Positions 1 through 5,738 of a stretch of 6,403 bases of DNA are shown one piece after another (the stretch's first letter is position 1; each line of letters starts with the position of its first letter). Source of the stretch: Treponema sp. Lineage in GTDB: Bacteria; Spirochaetota; Spirochaetia; Treponematales; Breznakiellaceae. The translations under genes were made by a program, and so were the position numbers. The stretch spans positions 1 to 6,403 of the forward strand of contig JAISTO010000135.1 in the NCBI GenBank assembly GCA_031272575.1, in the 5' to 3' direction. The notes beneath the pieces are model-generated. The model ran no database searches and was not told the DNA's origin. It worked only from the letters and a program-made list of their open reading frames with translations.

Positions 1-66
1 ACGAATTTACGCGAATATTACTCTTAATAAAATTCGCGTTCATTAGCATAATTCGCGGTTAAATTC
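1..66. repeat. AT-rich stretch with repeated ATTCGCG words
   Basis: The word AATTCGCG occurs at 31-38 and again at 50-57, with a related ATTAGC word between them, so that 32-66 reads as roughly 9-11 base degenerate units. The reverse complement (CGCGAAT) is at 10-16 and a shorter CGAAT is at 2-6, so the units face each other around 20-30. The stretch is far more AT-rich than the neighbouring genes. No open frame or promoter of note is seen. It may be the edge of a larger dispersed repeat that continues to the left of the window. Its function is unknown. Confidence 0.45.
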
Positions 67-90
67 TTAAAATCCTGTTTCTTCAGAGTG

Positions 91-117
91 GGCTAAAGAT
101 ATGGGACAAGTTTAGCC
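91..117. repeat. Inverted repeat GGCTAAA / TTTAGCC
   Basis: GGCTAAA at 91-97 is matched exactly by TTTAGCC at 111-117, leaving a 13-base loop. There is no U-run beside it to make it an intrinsic terminator. Immediately to its right are two G tracts (G8 at 121-128 and G7 at 131-137) separated by TA. The role is unknown; a 7-bp match could be fortuitous. Confidence 0.35.
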
Positions 118-142
118 TCCGGGGGGGGTAGGGGGGGCCACG

Positions 143-170
143 AAAAAAGCCACCCTCCCCGCAGGGGAGG
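143..170 (-). terminator. Intrinsic terminator closing the flagellar operon
   Basis: Read on the minus strand, CCTCCCC (170-164), loop TGC and GGGGAGG (160-154) form a perfect 7-bp G+C stem. GTGGC follows and then six T residues (148-143). The hairpin plus T-run is the classical intrinsic terminator shape. It points in the right direction for the genes that end at 424. It lies about 250 nt beyond the last stop codon, so the transcript would carry a long untranslated tail through the C-rich repeats. The five-base gap between stem and T-run is longer than ideal. Confidence 0.55.
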
Positions 171-180
171 ACGCGGCCAT

Positions 181-366
181 CCGCATCACGCCCCCCACTC
201 CCCACGCACCCCGCTGCCCTCACTCGCAAGTACCCCGCCCCCGCATCACGCCCAATTCCCAATTCCCAAGTCCCAATTCCCAACAGCACCACTCCCCGCC
301 CAGGCCCTCGCTCAAAGCCCCCGCATCACGCCCCCCCCACTCCCCATTCCCCATTCCCCACTCCCT
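181..366. repeat. Three 13-base direct repeats with C-rich heptanucleotide arrays
   Basis: CCGCATCACGCCC occurs exactly at 181-193, 241-253 and 321-333, spaced 60 and 80 bases apart. The second copy is followed by four 7-base units (AATTCCC, AATTCCC, AAGTCCC, AATTCCC; 254-281). The third is followed by four more (ACTCCCC, ATTCCCC, ATTCCCC, ACTCCCT; 339-366). The first is followed by only one such unit (ACTCCCC at 197-203). The region is a non-coding minisatellite-like block in the 3' tail of the operon. The heptamers resemble in style the short tandem heptanucleotide repeats known from cyanobacteria, but relatedness is not implied. Confidence 0.7.
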
Positions 367-389
367 ATTCTGCGGTCGAGCCGCGGAAT
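367..389. repeat. Small REP-like palindrome
   Basis: The bases at 367-375 (ATTCTGCGG) pair with those at 381-389 (CCGCGGAAT) around the loop TCGAG. This gives a 9-bp stem with one T-G wobble. It lies 35 bases beyond the last stop codon of the operon. No T-run follows on either strand, so it is not a typical intrinsic terminator. It could protect the 3' end of the mRNA or be one copy of a dispersed palindromic element. It directly abuts the end of the heptanucleotide array. Confidence 0.45.
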
Positions 390-423
390 GACGGGGGCGA
401 TGGCTATTCCCTTAAGCGGGCTC

Positions 424-1248
424 CTACTCCACCCGGCTCAGCAGGGCCTCGAAAAGCGCCGCTATGCGGGGGGCGCACTCGTACTCGGCGATGTCACCGA
501 TAAGCACCGTGTCCCCCTCCTCGTAAGCGCCGCTGAGGTCTTCGAGCGCGGTGGAAAACCCGTTGACGAAATCGCTCAGGCTGTTGCCGTCGATGCGATC
601 GAGCGAGATGCCGCGGCGATTCAGGATGGCGATAAGGCGGAAAAGTTTTTGCGAGAGGCTGCTGAACTCCTGCACGGTGTCCATGGCGGTTTTGTCCTGG
701 CCGGTTTGCAGGGCCAGGGGGATGCCGCGTAGTTTTTCCTCGATGGCCTCTACCGCCGGCGCGAGAAGTTTCAGTTCCCCCTCCGGGTCGCCGCATTCGC
801 GCATACGCTCCGCGGCCATCTTCGCGACCGCGGCCGTCGATTCACCCTTGCCCTCGAGGGCATTCTCGACCTGCTCCCATGCCGCGGGGTCCTCCGCGGC
901 GAGGAAGGTCGCGTGCGGGCTTTTGCGCCACTGCGCCGCCAGGTCCGCGCGCTCCGCGAAGGGGGCGTTCGCAAAGCGGGTGATCGTCTCGATTAGCCCG
1001 CCCCAGGCCTCGGCCGCCAGGGCGTCGCGGGGAGTCACATCAATGTTGAGGTCCCGCACCTGATCAATCGCCAGGGCAAAGGCCTCTTCCACATGGTCAA
1101 GGCTGATTTTTTTGCCGTCAACCGCAAGCCCCGCGGGGAGCATTCCCGCGGTTTCGAGCCACTTGTTGACCCCCACAAGCACATCGCCAACGGTTTTTTC
1201 GTTTTCGAGGGTGATATCCGCCCTTTTCCCGTTGATAGTGATATTCAT
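424..1248 (-). CDS. Uncharacterised flagellar-operon protein, possible FliD partner
   Basis: I do not recognise this 274-residue protein with certainty. The first 50 residues (ITINGKRADITLENEKTVGDVL, then a helix, then AVDGKKISL) have the strand-helix-strand pattern of a ubiquitin-like beta-grasp fold. The rest is almost entirely predicted helix, with a more hydrophobic C-terminal part (about 195-274) containing SSLSQKLFRLIAILNRRG and GDTVLIGDIAEYE. There is no signal peptide or membrane segment, so it is probably cytoplasmic. The start is well supported: AGGAG lies five bases upstream of the ATG, inside the end of fliD, and the fliD stop and this start are separated by one base (TAAAATG). 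In many bacteria the genes after fliD encode the export chaperones FliS and FliT, so a chaperone or FliD-associated role is a reasonable guess. The sequence alone does not show it. Confidence 0.85.
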   Translation of the reverse strand: MNITINGKRADITLENEKTVGDVLVGVNKWLETAGMLPAGLAVDGKKISLDHVEEAFALAIDQVRDLNIDVTPRDALAAEAWGGLIETITRFANAPFAERADLAAQWRKSPHATFLAAEDPAAWEQVENALEGKGESTAAVAKMAAERMRECGDPEGELKLLAPAVEAIEEKLRGIPLALQTGQDKTAMDTVQEFSSLSQKLFRLIAILNRRGISLDRIDGNSLSDFVNGFSTALEDLSGAYEEGDTVLIGDIAEYECAPRIAALFEALLSRVE

Positions 1249-1249
1249 T

Positions 1250-3220
1250 TTATCTCCTGTTGCCGCTGTTCTGGTCGTTGAACCGGTCGAGCGATCCGGA
1301 TAATTGTTCCATCCGTGTGTACGCGCCTTCCATCTGGCCGTACTGGCGCTTCAGTTCAGCCTCTTTCAGGGCAAGTTGACGGTCGAGCGTGTCGATGCGG
1401 CGCTGCTCCTGCGCGATGCGGGTGTCCACATTGCCGGTCTTAAGGCTGATAATGCCGCCTGACTCGACGTAAGGCTTTGCCAGCGCCTCAAGGTTGAATG
1501 CCACGCCCGTGTCCGCCACCAGATCGCCGTTCGTGTCCGAGCCGAAGAGCGCGGCCACATCGCGCAGGCGGTCCTGCAGCGCCGTATCGAGCGCCTTCTC
1601 GTCGATTTCGAGGTAACCGCGGAGCCTGCTCTGATCGATGCCGCCGCTCTGCCTGCCGCCCGTGCTTATGCCGATCTGCGAGAGGAGCGTGAGGCCGGAG
1701 CCCTCCGGCGACGGATAGGGGGCGGCCGCGACGCGCTGCATACCGCTCCGCATCTGGGTGATGGTCGAGTCCCCCAGCAGGGCGCCGAGGCGCTTTTGCA
1801 GGGCCTCCCGCTCCTCCGGCTCAAGGTAACTCAACTCCGCAATGACGCGGTCATCCTTGCGCGAGAGCACGTTCAGTTCCGCCATAAGGCGATTGTAGTT
1901 CCCCACCAGATTGATGATAGCGTCCTTGGCCGCCTTGCGATCCGGTTCCACCGTGAGGTGCACGGTCTCGCTCGTGGGCGCGCTGAGCGTCAGCGTTACC
2001 CCCGGGATAAGGTCGTCTATGCTGTTCGAGGGCCGCGTCACCTCGACCCCTTCCATCGAGAGGATAGCATCCTGCGCGGTGGAGACGGGGTTGCGCGGCC
2101 GGTAACCCCCCTGGGCCGAGGGGTCGAAGACCTCGATGCCCTTAACGGTGACATCGCGGTGGGTGTTTTTGTTGTCGATGCTTATCGCGCTGATGGTCTT
2201 GCCGCCCGCGATATCCTTGAGCGGGTATTGGCGGGTCTCGAAGCCGTCCCCGTCCCGGAGCGGGGGGAGCGCGGCGCTCGTGCCGTCGCTGAACTCGAGC
2301 GAGAGCACGCCCAGGTCGTCCACGCGGACCGGCGCGGGCGGGGGCGTCCAGGGGGGCAGGCTGACGGACGAGGGCTCGTTCTCGATGGTTATGCCCCCGT
2401 AGGTGACCCCGCCCGCGTTCGGGATGGCGGGCCCCGGGGGGGGCTGGGGCGGCTCGTAGGGCTCCTCGGCCCGCCGCGCGACCGCGCTCTCGAAGCGCAG
2501 GACAAGCGGGCTGTCCCCGGAGAGCCCCGGCTCTACCGGCACCGTGACCTTCCGCTGCGCGGCGGCCTCTATCGGCTCGGCCTGGAGGGTCCGCTGCGCG
2601 TTGGGCACCTGCTCGAGGAGCCCCGCCGCCACGCCGAAGGGCTCTGCCGCCCCTTTAAAGAGGAGCCGGTTCGCCTCCCCGGTGATCTTCGATTCGATTA
2701 AGAGTGATTTGGTCCCCTGCCGCACCGCGATGAGGCTTGCCTTTACGCGGTCACGGCCCTGCTGGTTCAGCACGTTGATGAAGTCGCGGAGCGAGCCCCC
2801 GCGGAAATTGAAGGAGACCTCGCTGTCCCCTATGCCGAACGCGTAAGCGCCCGCTTCGACATTGAAGTTTTCGTCAAGCGGGTCGGAAAGGAAGCGGTCG
2901 GCCTGCGCGATCTGGCGCACCGTGAACGCGCGGTTCTGTTCTTCGGCCTCGCGGGTAGCGGTACCGCTTATCGCGCCCTCGTTGCTCGAGCGCGCGAGCC
3001 GGTCATTAAACGGGTTTTGAAACGAGTAAAGATACCTCGCCCCCTCGCGGAGGGCGCCGAGTCTGCCGCCCACCTCGCGCCACCAGCCTTTTTCTTCCTG
3101 GAGGCGCTCTACGTTTTTTTCCGCTCGTTCCTTCGGCGCTCTTTCGACCTTCATGAGGTCGTCGATGAGTTTTTCCGAATTGAATCGGCTCTTTACGCCC
3201 GGAACGTAAATATCAGCCAT
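1250..3220 (-). CDS. fliD: Flagellar filament cap protein FliD (HAP2)
   Basis: FliD caps the distal end of the flagellar filament and helps flagellin subunits fold into place; in spirochaetes this happens in the periplasm. The protein has 656 residues, well above the roughly 470 of enterobacterial FliD. The N-terminal FliD domain covers about residues 8-110 (start MADIYVPGVKSRFNSEKLID). A proline-rich stretch at about 253-297 (PPQPPPGP, LPPWTPPPAP) leads into a beta-rich segment to about 370. The C-terminal FliD domain spans about 380-640 (DAILSMEGVEV, LIPGVTLTL, NYNRLMAELNVLS) and ends in a coiled-coil-like stretch at about 603-647. No cysteine and no signal peptide are present, as expected for a substrate of the flagellar export apparatus. 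The ATG lies 8 bases after the flaG stop; only a weak AAGG, 13 bases away, precedes it, so translation is probably coupled to flaG. Confidence 0.95.
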   Translation of the reverse strand: MADIYVPGVKSRFNSEKLIDDLMKVERAPKERAEKNVERLQEEKGWWREVGGRLGALREGARYLYSFQNPFNDRLARSSNEGAISGTATREAEEQNRAFTVRQIAQADRFLSDPLDENFNVEAGAYAFGIGDSEVSFNFRGGSLRDFINVLNQQGRDRVKASLIAVRQGTKSLLIESKITGEANRLLFKGAAEPFGVAAGLLEQVPNAQRTLQAEPIEAAAQRKVTVPVEPGLSGDSPLVLRFESAVARRAEEPYEPPQPPPGPAIPNAGGVTYGGITIENEPSSVSLPPWTPPPAPVRVDDLGVLSLEFSDGTSAALPPLRDGDGFETRQYPLKDIAGGKTISAISIDNKNTHRDVTVKGIEVFDPSAQGGYRPRNPVSTAQDAILSMEGVEVTRPSNSIDDLIPGVTLTLSAPTSETVHLTVEPDRKAAKDAIINLVGNYNRLMAELNVLSRKDDRVIAELSYLEPEEREALQKRLGALLGDSTITQMRSGMQRVAAAPYPSPEGSGLTLLSQIGISTGGRQSGGIDQSRLRGYLEIDEKALDTALQDRLRDVAALFGSDTNGDLVADTGVAFNLEALAKPYVESGGIISLKTGNVDTRIAQEQRRIDTLDRQLALKEAELKRQYGQMEGAYTRMEQLSGSLDRFNDQNSGNRR

Positions 3221-3228
3221 GCGGGCGA

Positions 3229-3573
3229 TTATACCTTCTCGTCAAACAGTAAACCTATCGCCTCCCGGATGCGCTCGTGCATACGCCGCATTTCTTCGGG
3301 AGGAAGGGTCCTTATTACCCTATCGGTTTCTTTGTCGATAACCTTGACGCTTACTTCGTGGGACTCGTGGTCTACCACGAATTGAAGTCTGCGGTTGAAG
3401 GCAAGGCTAACCCGTTCGAGTTCCGCGGCCGCCCGCTCGATAGCATGATGCGGCCGCTCGCGCTCCTGCTGCTGCGCTTCCTGTTGAGGCGCAGTTTTCA
3501 GATCCGTCTTGATCTGCGCCGGTGCCTCGCGGGTAAAATCCTGCCTGCCCGCCTGCACTGCCTGTATACTCAT
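3229..3573 (-). CDS. flaG: FlaG family protein
   Basis: The 114-residue protein has a variable, Gln- and charge-rich N-terminus (residues 1-50) and a conserved FlaG-type C-terminal half (about 51-112). The key segment is LQFVVDHESHEVSVKVID followed by VIRTLPPEEMRRM, close to the usual FlaG pattern of a beta hairpin, then an I/L-P-P-E-E motif, then an amphipathic helix. FlaG proteins are encoded next to fliD in many flagellated bacteria and affect filament length; the mechanism is poorly defined. I chose the ATG at 3573 because GAGGTGA precedes it at suitable spacing. An in-frame GTG nine bases upstream lies inside that ribosome binding site and is less likely. It is separated from the upstream flagellin by a strong hairpin and runs almost directly into fliD. 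Confidence 0.85.
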   Translation of the reverse strand: MSIQAVQAGRQDFTREAPAQIKTDLKTAPQQEAQQQERERPHHAIERAAAELERVSLAFNRRLQFVVDHESHEVSVKVIDKETDRVIRTLPPEEMRRMHERIREAIGLLFDEKV

Positions 3574-3619
3574 ATGTTTCACCTCGCACCCCTGCAGTCC
3601 CTTGCCGGGGTTCTAAAGC

Positions 3620-3651
3620 AAAGATAGGAGATGGCGCGCTCTCCTATCTTT
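3620..3651. terminator. Strong hairpin between flagellin and flaG, bidirectional terminator or attenuator
   Basis: The bases at 3620-3631 and 3640-3651 form a perfect 12-bp stem (AAAGATAGGAGA / TCTCCTATCTTT) around an 8-base loop. On the minus strand the stem is followed by TTTGCTTT counting its own last bases, a broken T-run, so termination after the flagellin could be partial. On the plus strand it is followed by an uninterrupted run ending at 3654, giving T6. No convincing promoter is seen between this hairpin and flaG, so flaG-fliD probably depend on read-through. Confidence 0.75.
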
Positions 3652-3706
3652 TTTCCGAAAAGACAACGTCCAGAAGCCTCTTCGGAAGGCACTCTTTGCC
3701 CTCTGC

Positions 3707-4561
3707 CTAACTAAGCAACTGAAGCACGGACTGGGTGCGGACGTTGGCCTGAGCCAGCATCGCGTTCCCTGCCTGTGACAGTATCGAATCGCGGGTGAAG
3801 TCGACCATTTCCGAGGCCATGTCCGCGTCGCGAACCCGCGACTCGGCGGCCTGGAGGTTCTCCGCCGCAATTCCAACGCCCTGGGCGGCCATCTCGAAGC
3901 GGTTCTGATACGCCCCGAGGTCCGCCCGCTGCCGGTTGATCGTCTCGAGCGCTGAGTCCAGAGAGCCGATCAGTTGGTTCGCCCCTTCCACGCTGCTGAT
4001 AAGCGTGATAGGCGCGACTCCCTGACCCTGATCTTCCTGGAGACCGAGGCCCACGGCATCCATCCTGCCGATGAAGATCTGCTCGTTCTGGTCCATGTTG
4101 GCCCCGACTTGCAGCTTCATCGTCTTTGCCCCGTCGGGAGCAAAGTCGCCTGCCAGCAGCTTCATCTTGTTGAATTCGGCATGGCTGGCCACGCGGTTGA
4201 TCTCGTCGACCAACTGCGATACTTCTACCGCAATGTAGCCGCGATCCTCGTCCGTGTAGATGCCGTTGGCAGACTGTACTGCCAGTTCCCGCAGGCGGTG
4301 GACTATATCCTGCTGTTCCTGCAGGTAGCCCTCGGTTGTCTGAATGAAGGAAACGCCGTTCTGGATATTCCTTCCCGCCTGATTGAGCCCCCGAATCTGT
4401 CCCCGCAGTTTTTCGGAAACCGCAAGCCCGGAAGCATCGTCGCCGGCGCGGTTGATCCGCTGGCCGGAACTCAGTTTTTCGATGCTCTTCGCGACCTCGC
4501 TCTGGGTTACACCCAGTTGGCGGTTCGCGTAGAGAGCGCTCATGTTGTGGTTTATAATCAT
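3707..4561 (-). CDS. flaB: Periplasmic flagellar core flagellin (FlaB paralogue, second copy)
   Basis: This 284-residue flagellin would be a core subunit of the periplasmic flagellar filament. The N-terminal D0/D1 region (about 1-140) contains MIINHNMSAL, IEKLSSGQRINRAGDDASGLAVSE in part, and RLRELAVQSANGIYTDEDR. The C-terminal D1/D0 region (about 195-284) contains RADLGAYQNRFE, ENLQAAESRVRDADMA and AGNAMLAQAN. The outer D2/D3 domains are absent, as is usual for FlaB proteins. The middle (about 141-190) differs from the upstream paralogue: it lacks the ASMWFH segment but keeps GANMDQNEQIFIG. The ATG at 4561 is fixed by AAGGAGGG five bases upstream and by the family start; a longer in-frame extension would cover the promoter. 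It probably corresponds to the FlaB3-type gene of the Treponema cluster, an inference from gene order. There is no signal peptide. Confidence 0.95.
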   Translation of the reverse strand: MIINHNMSALYANRQLGVTQSEVAKSIEKLSSGQRINRAGDDASGLAVSEKLRGQIRGLNQAGRNIQNGVSFIQTTEGYLQEQQDIVHRLRELAVQSANGIYTDEDRGYIAVEVSQLVDEINRVASHAEFNKMKLLAGDFAPDGAKTMKLQVGANMDQNEQIFIGRMDAVGLGLQEDQGQGVAPITLISSVEGANQLIGSLDSALETINRQRADLGAYQNRFEMAAQGVGIAAENLQAAESRVRDADMASEMVDFTRDSILSQAGNAMLAQANVRTQSVLQLLS

Positions 4562-4565
4562 AAAA

Positions 4566-4573
4566 CCCTCCTT
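4566..4573 (-). promoter_or_regulatory. Ribosome binding site containing GGA
   Basis: AAGGAGGG lies five bases before the ATG (counting from AGGAGG) and fixes the start of the second flagellin. Its GGA (4571-4569) is 24 nt downstream of the GGA in the leader hairpin loop, so it could also serve as the second half of a CsrA target. Confidence 0.8.
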
Positions 4574-4586
4574 GAATCGATTACCC

Positions 4587-4602
4587 GGGCAATCCGTTGC
4601 CC
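4587..4602 (-). promoter_or_regulatory. Leader hairpin with GGA loop, candidate CsrA site (second flagellin)
   Basis: On the minus strand GGGCAA-CGGA-TTGCCC forms a perfect 6-bp stem with a CGGA tetraloop, 25 bases before the ATG. CsrA typically binds ANGGA presented in a hairpin loop; here the loop reads ACGGA with the closing A. The same arrangement, with an unrelated stem, is found before the other flagellin gene. The binding itself is an inference; csrA and fliW are not in this window. Confidence 0.6.
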
Positions 4603-4617
4603 AGGCCGTGCCATGCT

Positions 4618-4655
4618 GAACCCCGAAAACGCTTCGCGCCGGCGCTCTCGGGTTC
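4618..4655 (-). promoter_or_regulatory. Second stem-loop in the leader of the downstream flagellin
   Basis: GAACCC plus GA, with one bulged base, pairs with TCGGGTTC across 4618-4626 and 4648-4655. It encloses a self-complementary GCGCCGGCGC core. It lies between the predicted transcription start and the GGA hairpin. It may stabilise the 5' end of a heavily expressed mRNA. No regulatory function is evident. Confidence 0.4.
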
Positions 4656-4660
4656 CTCGT

Positions 4661-4731
4661 ACAGCACGAAGTAAGTATCAACGATAACGCGGAAAAAGTC
4701 AAGTACTTTGTTGATAATTACTTCGTACTGT
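4661..4731. repeat. 22-bp imperfect inverted repeat around the second flagellin promoter
   Basis: The arms at 4661-4682 and 4710-4731 are reverse complements at 20 of 22 positions and are separated by 27 bases. One arm covers the -10 element and probable start point; the -35 element is in the spacer. The element is distinctly AT-richer than its surroundings. It could be an operator with two half-sites, or a very short insertion with terminal inverted repeats that brought in a promoter. Confidence 0.75.
4674..4702 (-). promoter_or_regulatory. Sigma-70-like promoter of the second flagellin
   Basis: TTGACT (4702-4697, five of six to the -35 consensus) is followed after exactly 17 bases by GATACT (4679-4674, four of six to the -10 consensus). 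The predicted start near 4667 gives a leader of about 105 nt. No sigma-28-like pair was found in this intergenic region, unlike that of the upstream flagellin. Confidence 0.55.
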
Positions 4732-4778
4732 CTCGGGAAATAAAAAGGAGAGTTTGGATTAACTTTTTTAACTTGAAA

Positions 4779-4825
4779 AGCGTGGGGGGCGGGCGGGCAC
4801 GGACACGCTCTGTGCCCGCGCCCGC
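4779..4825 (-). terminator. Terminator-like G+C hairpin after the first flagellin
   Basis: The bases at 4812-4825 pair with 4789-4800 (GTGCCCG..CCCGC against GCGGGC..GGGCAC) with a two-base bulge and an 11-base loop, starting about 30 bases after the stop codon. An overlapping alternative stem pairs AGCGTG (minus strand, 4809-4804) with CACGCT (4784-4779), directly followed by TTTT. The second form has the hairpin plus short T-run expected of an intrinsic terminator. The two stems are mutually exclusive in part. Confidence 0.5.
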
Positions 4826-4855
4826 TTCGCTTATCCCACTTTCAGCGCTACCACA

Positions 4856-5716
4856 CTACTGAAGCAGTTGCAGTACGGACGCGGACCTCTGGTTCGCCTG
4901 CGCGAGCATTGCGTTGCCCGCCTGCGCCAGGATCTGGTCGCGGGTGTAACTGACCATCTGGTTCGCCATGTCAGTGTCGCGGATGCGGGACTCTGCTGCC
5001 TGAAGGTTCTCCGCGCCGATGTCGATGCCGCGAATCGCGTGTTCGAGCCGGTTCTGATACCCGCCGAGATCCGCGCGCTGCTTGTTCACCAGTTTGATCG
5101 CCTCGTCCAGGGTACCGATCGCCCGGTTGGCCTCTTCGGGGCTATCCAACTTGATGATGTCCCCGTTGCCATCCGCGCGCACCCCAAGCCCTGTTGCCGT
5201 CATGTCGCCGATGAAGACCTGCTCACGCTGATCCATGTTCGCGCCAATGTGGAACCACATTGAAGCGGTCGGCGCCGTGTTGCCGTCGGGCCGGGCGAAG
5301 CGCCCGGTGAGCATATTCATGCCGTTGAACTGGGCATGGCTCGCAATCCGGTCGATCTCGTCCACGAGTTGCGACACTTCAACCTGGATGTAGAGGCGAT
5401 CCTCGTCGGTATAGATACCGTTCGCGGACTGCACCGCAAGTTCCCGCAGGCGCTGTATGATGTCCTCGGTTTCCTGCAGATACCCTTCACTCGTCTGAAT
5501 GAACGAAATGCCGTTGGCCGCGTTCGCAGACGCTTGCTGAAGACCACGGACTTGACTCCGCATCTTCTCGGAAACTGCCAGACCGGAGGCGTCGTCGCCC
5601 GCACGGTTAATGCGAAGCCCGCTCGAGAGCTTCTCCATCCCTTTGGTCAGGTTACCCTGCGTAACCTTAAGCGACCTGTCCGCAAACATAGCGGAAAGAT
5701 TGTGGTTGATGATCAT
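4856..5716 (-). CDS. flaB: Periplasmic flagellar core flagellin FlaB
   Basis: This 286-residue protein is a spirochaete FlaB, a core subunit of the periplasmic flagella that drive cell-body rotation. It has the typical short form: N-terminal D0/D1 (about 1-140; MIINHNLSAM, EKLSSGLRINRAGDDASGLA, RLRELAVQSANG), the spirochaete-specific centre (NGMNMLTGRFARPDGN, ASMWFHIGANMDQREQVFIG, about 131-170) and C-terminal D1/D0 (KQRADLGGYQNRLE, ENLQAAESRIRDTDMA, AGNAMLAQAN). There are no D2/D3 domains, no cysteine and no signal peptide; export is by the flagellar apparatus. I chose the ATG at 5716: AGGAGG ends six bases upstream and the product begins with the family's MIINHN. Another ATG two codons earlier abuts the ribosome binding site. 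A sigma-28 promoter and a GGA hairpin precede it. It corresponds best to the FlaB1/FlaB2 type. Confidence 0.97.
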   Translation of the reverse strand: MIINHNLSAMFADRSLKVTQGNLTKGMEKLSSGLRINRAGDDASGLAVSEKMRSQVRGLQQASANAANGISFIQTSEGYLQETEDIIQRLRELAVQSANGIYTDEDRLYIQVEVSQLVDEIDRIASHAQFNGMNMLTGRFARPDGNTAPTASMWFHIGANMDQREQVFIGDMTATGLGVRADGNGDIIKLDSPEEANRAIGTLDEAIKLVNKQRADLGGYQNRLEHAIRGIDIGAENLQAAESRIRDTDMANQMVSYTRDQILAQAGNAMLAQANQRSASVLQLLQ

Positions 5717-5720
5717 TGTC

Positions 5721-5729
5721 ATCCTCCTT
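5721..5729 (-). promoter_or_regulatory. Ribosome binding site with two overlapping GGA words
   Basis: AAGGAGGAT lies just before the chosen start at 5716 and decides it over the earlier in-frame ATG codons. It holds two GGA triplets (5727-5725 and 5724-5722), 23 and 26 nt from the GGA in the upstream hairpin loop. A CsrA dimer bridging both would block ribosome access. Confidence 0.8.
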
Positions 5730-5738
5730 GAAAATGGT

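Noticed and set aside
83..292. Short 69-codon open frame on the minus strand
   Set aside because: It runs through G tracts, a terminator hairpin and C-rich tandem repeats, has a low-complexity product and no ribosome binding site; nothing supports translation.
181..366. CRISPR array
   Set aside because: The three 13-base repeats are too short, the intervals (60 and 80) are unequal and filled with tandem heptamers, and no cas gene is present.
551..1063. 170-codon open frame on the plus strand within the gene after fliD
   Set aside because: The minus-strand frame has a good ribosome binding site, operon position and a protein-like composition; the plus-strand product is Ser/Arg-rich shadow sequence.
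1796..2701. 301-codon open frame on the plus strand inside fliD
   Set aside because: It is antisense to a clear fliD, and its Arg/Gly-rich product is typical of the shadow frame of a G+C-rich gene.
3365..3380. Palindrome TCGTGGT / ACCACGA within flaG
   Set aside because: It lies in conserved coding sequence (FVVDHE) and is explained by codon choice; no regulatory context was seen.
3974..4687. 237-codon open frame on the plus strand opposite the second flagellin
   Set aside because: It is a mirror of conserved flagellin codons and runs across the flagellin leader and promoter; a similar mirror frame occurs opposite the first flagellin for the same reason.
4562..4702. In-frame N-terminal extension of the second flagellin by 47 residues
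   Set aside because: It would place coding sequence over the promoter, the inverted repeat and the ribosome binding site, and the family begins at MIINHN.
4784..4797. G-quadruplex motif on the plus strand
   Set aside because: Only three separate G runs are present (six, three and three), short of the usual four-run pattern, and a terminator hairpin explains the G+C-rich sequence better.
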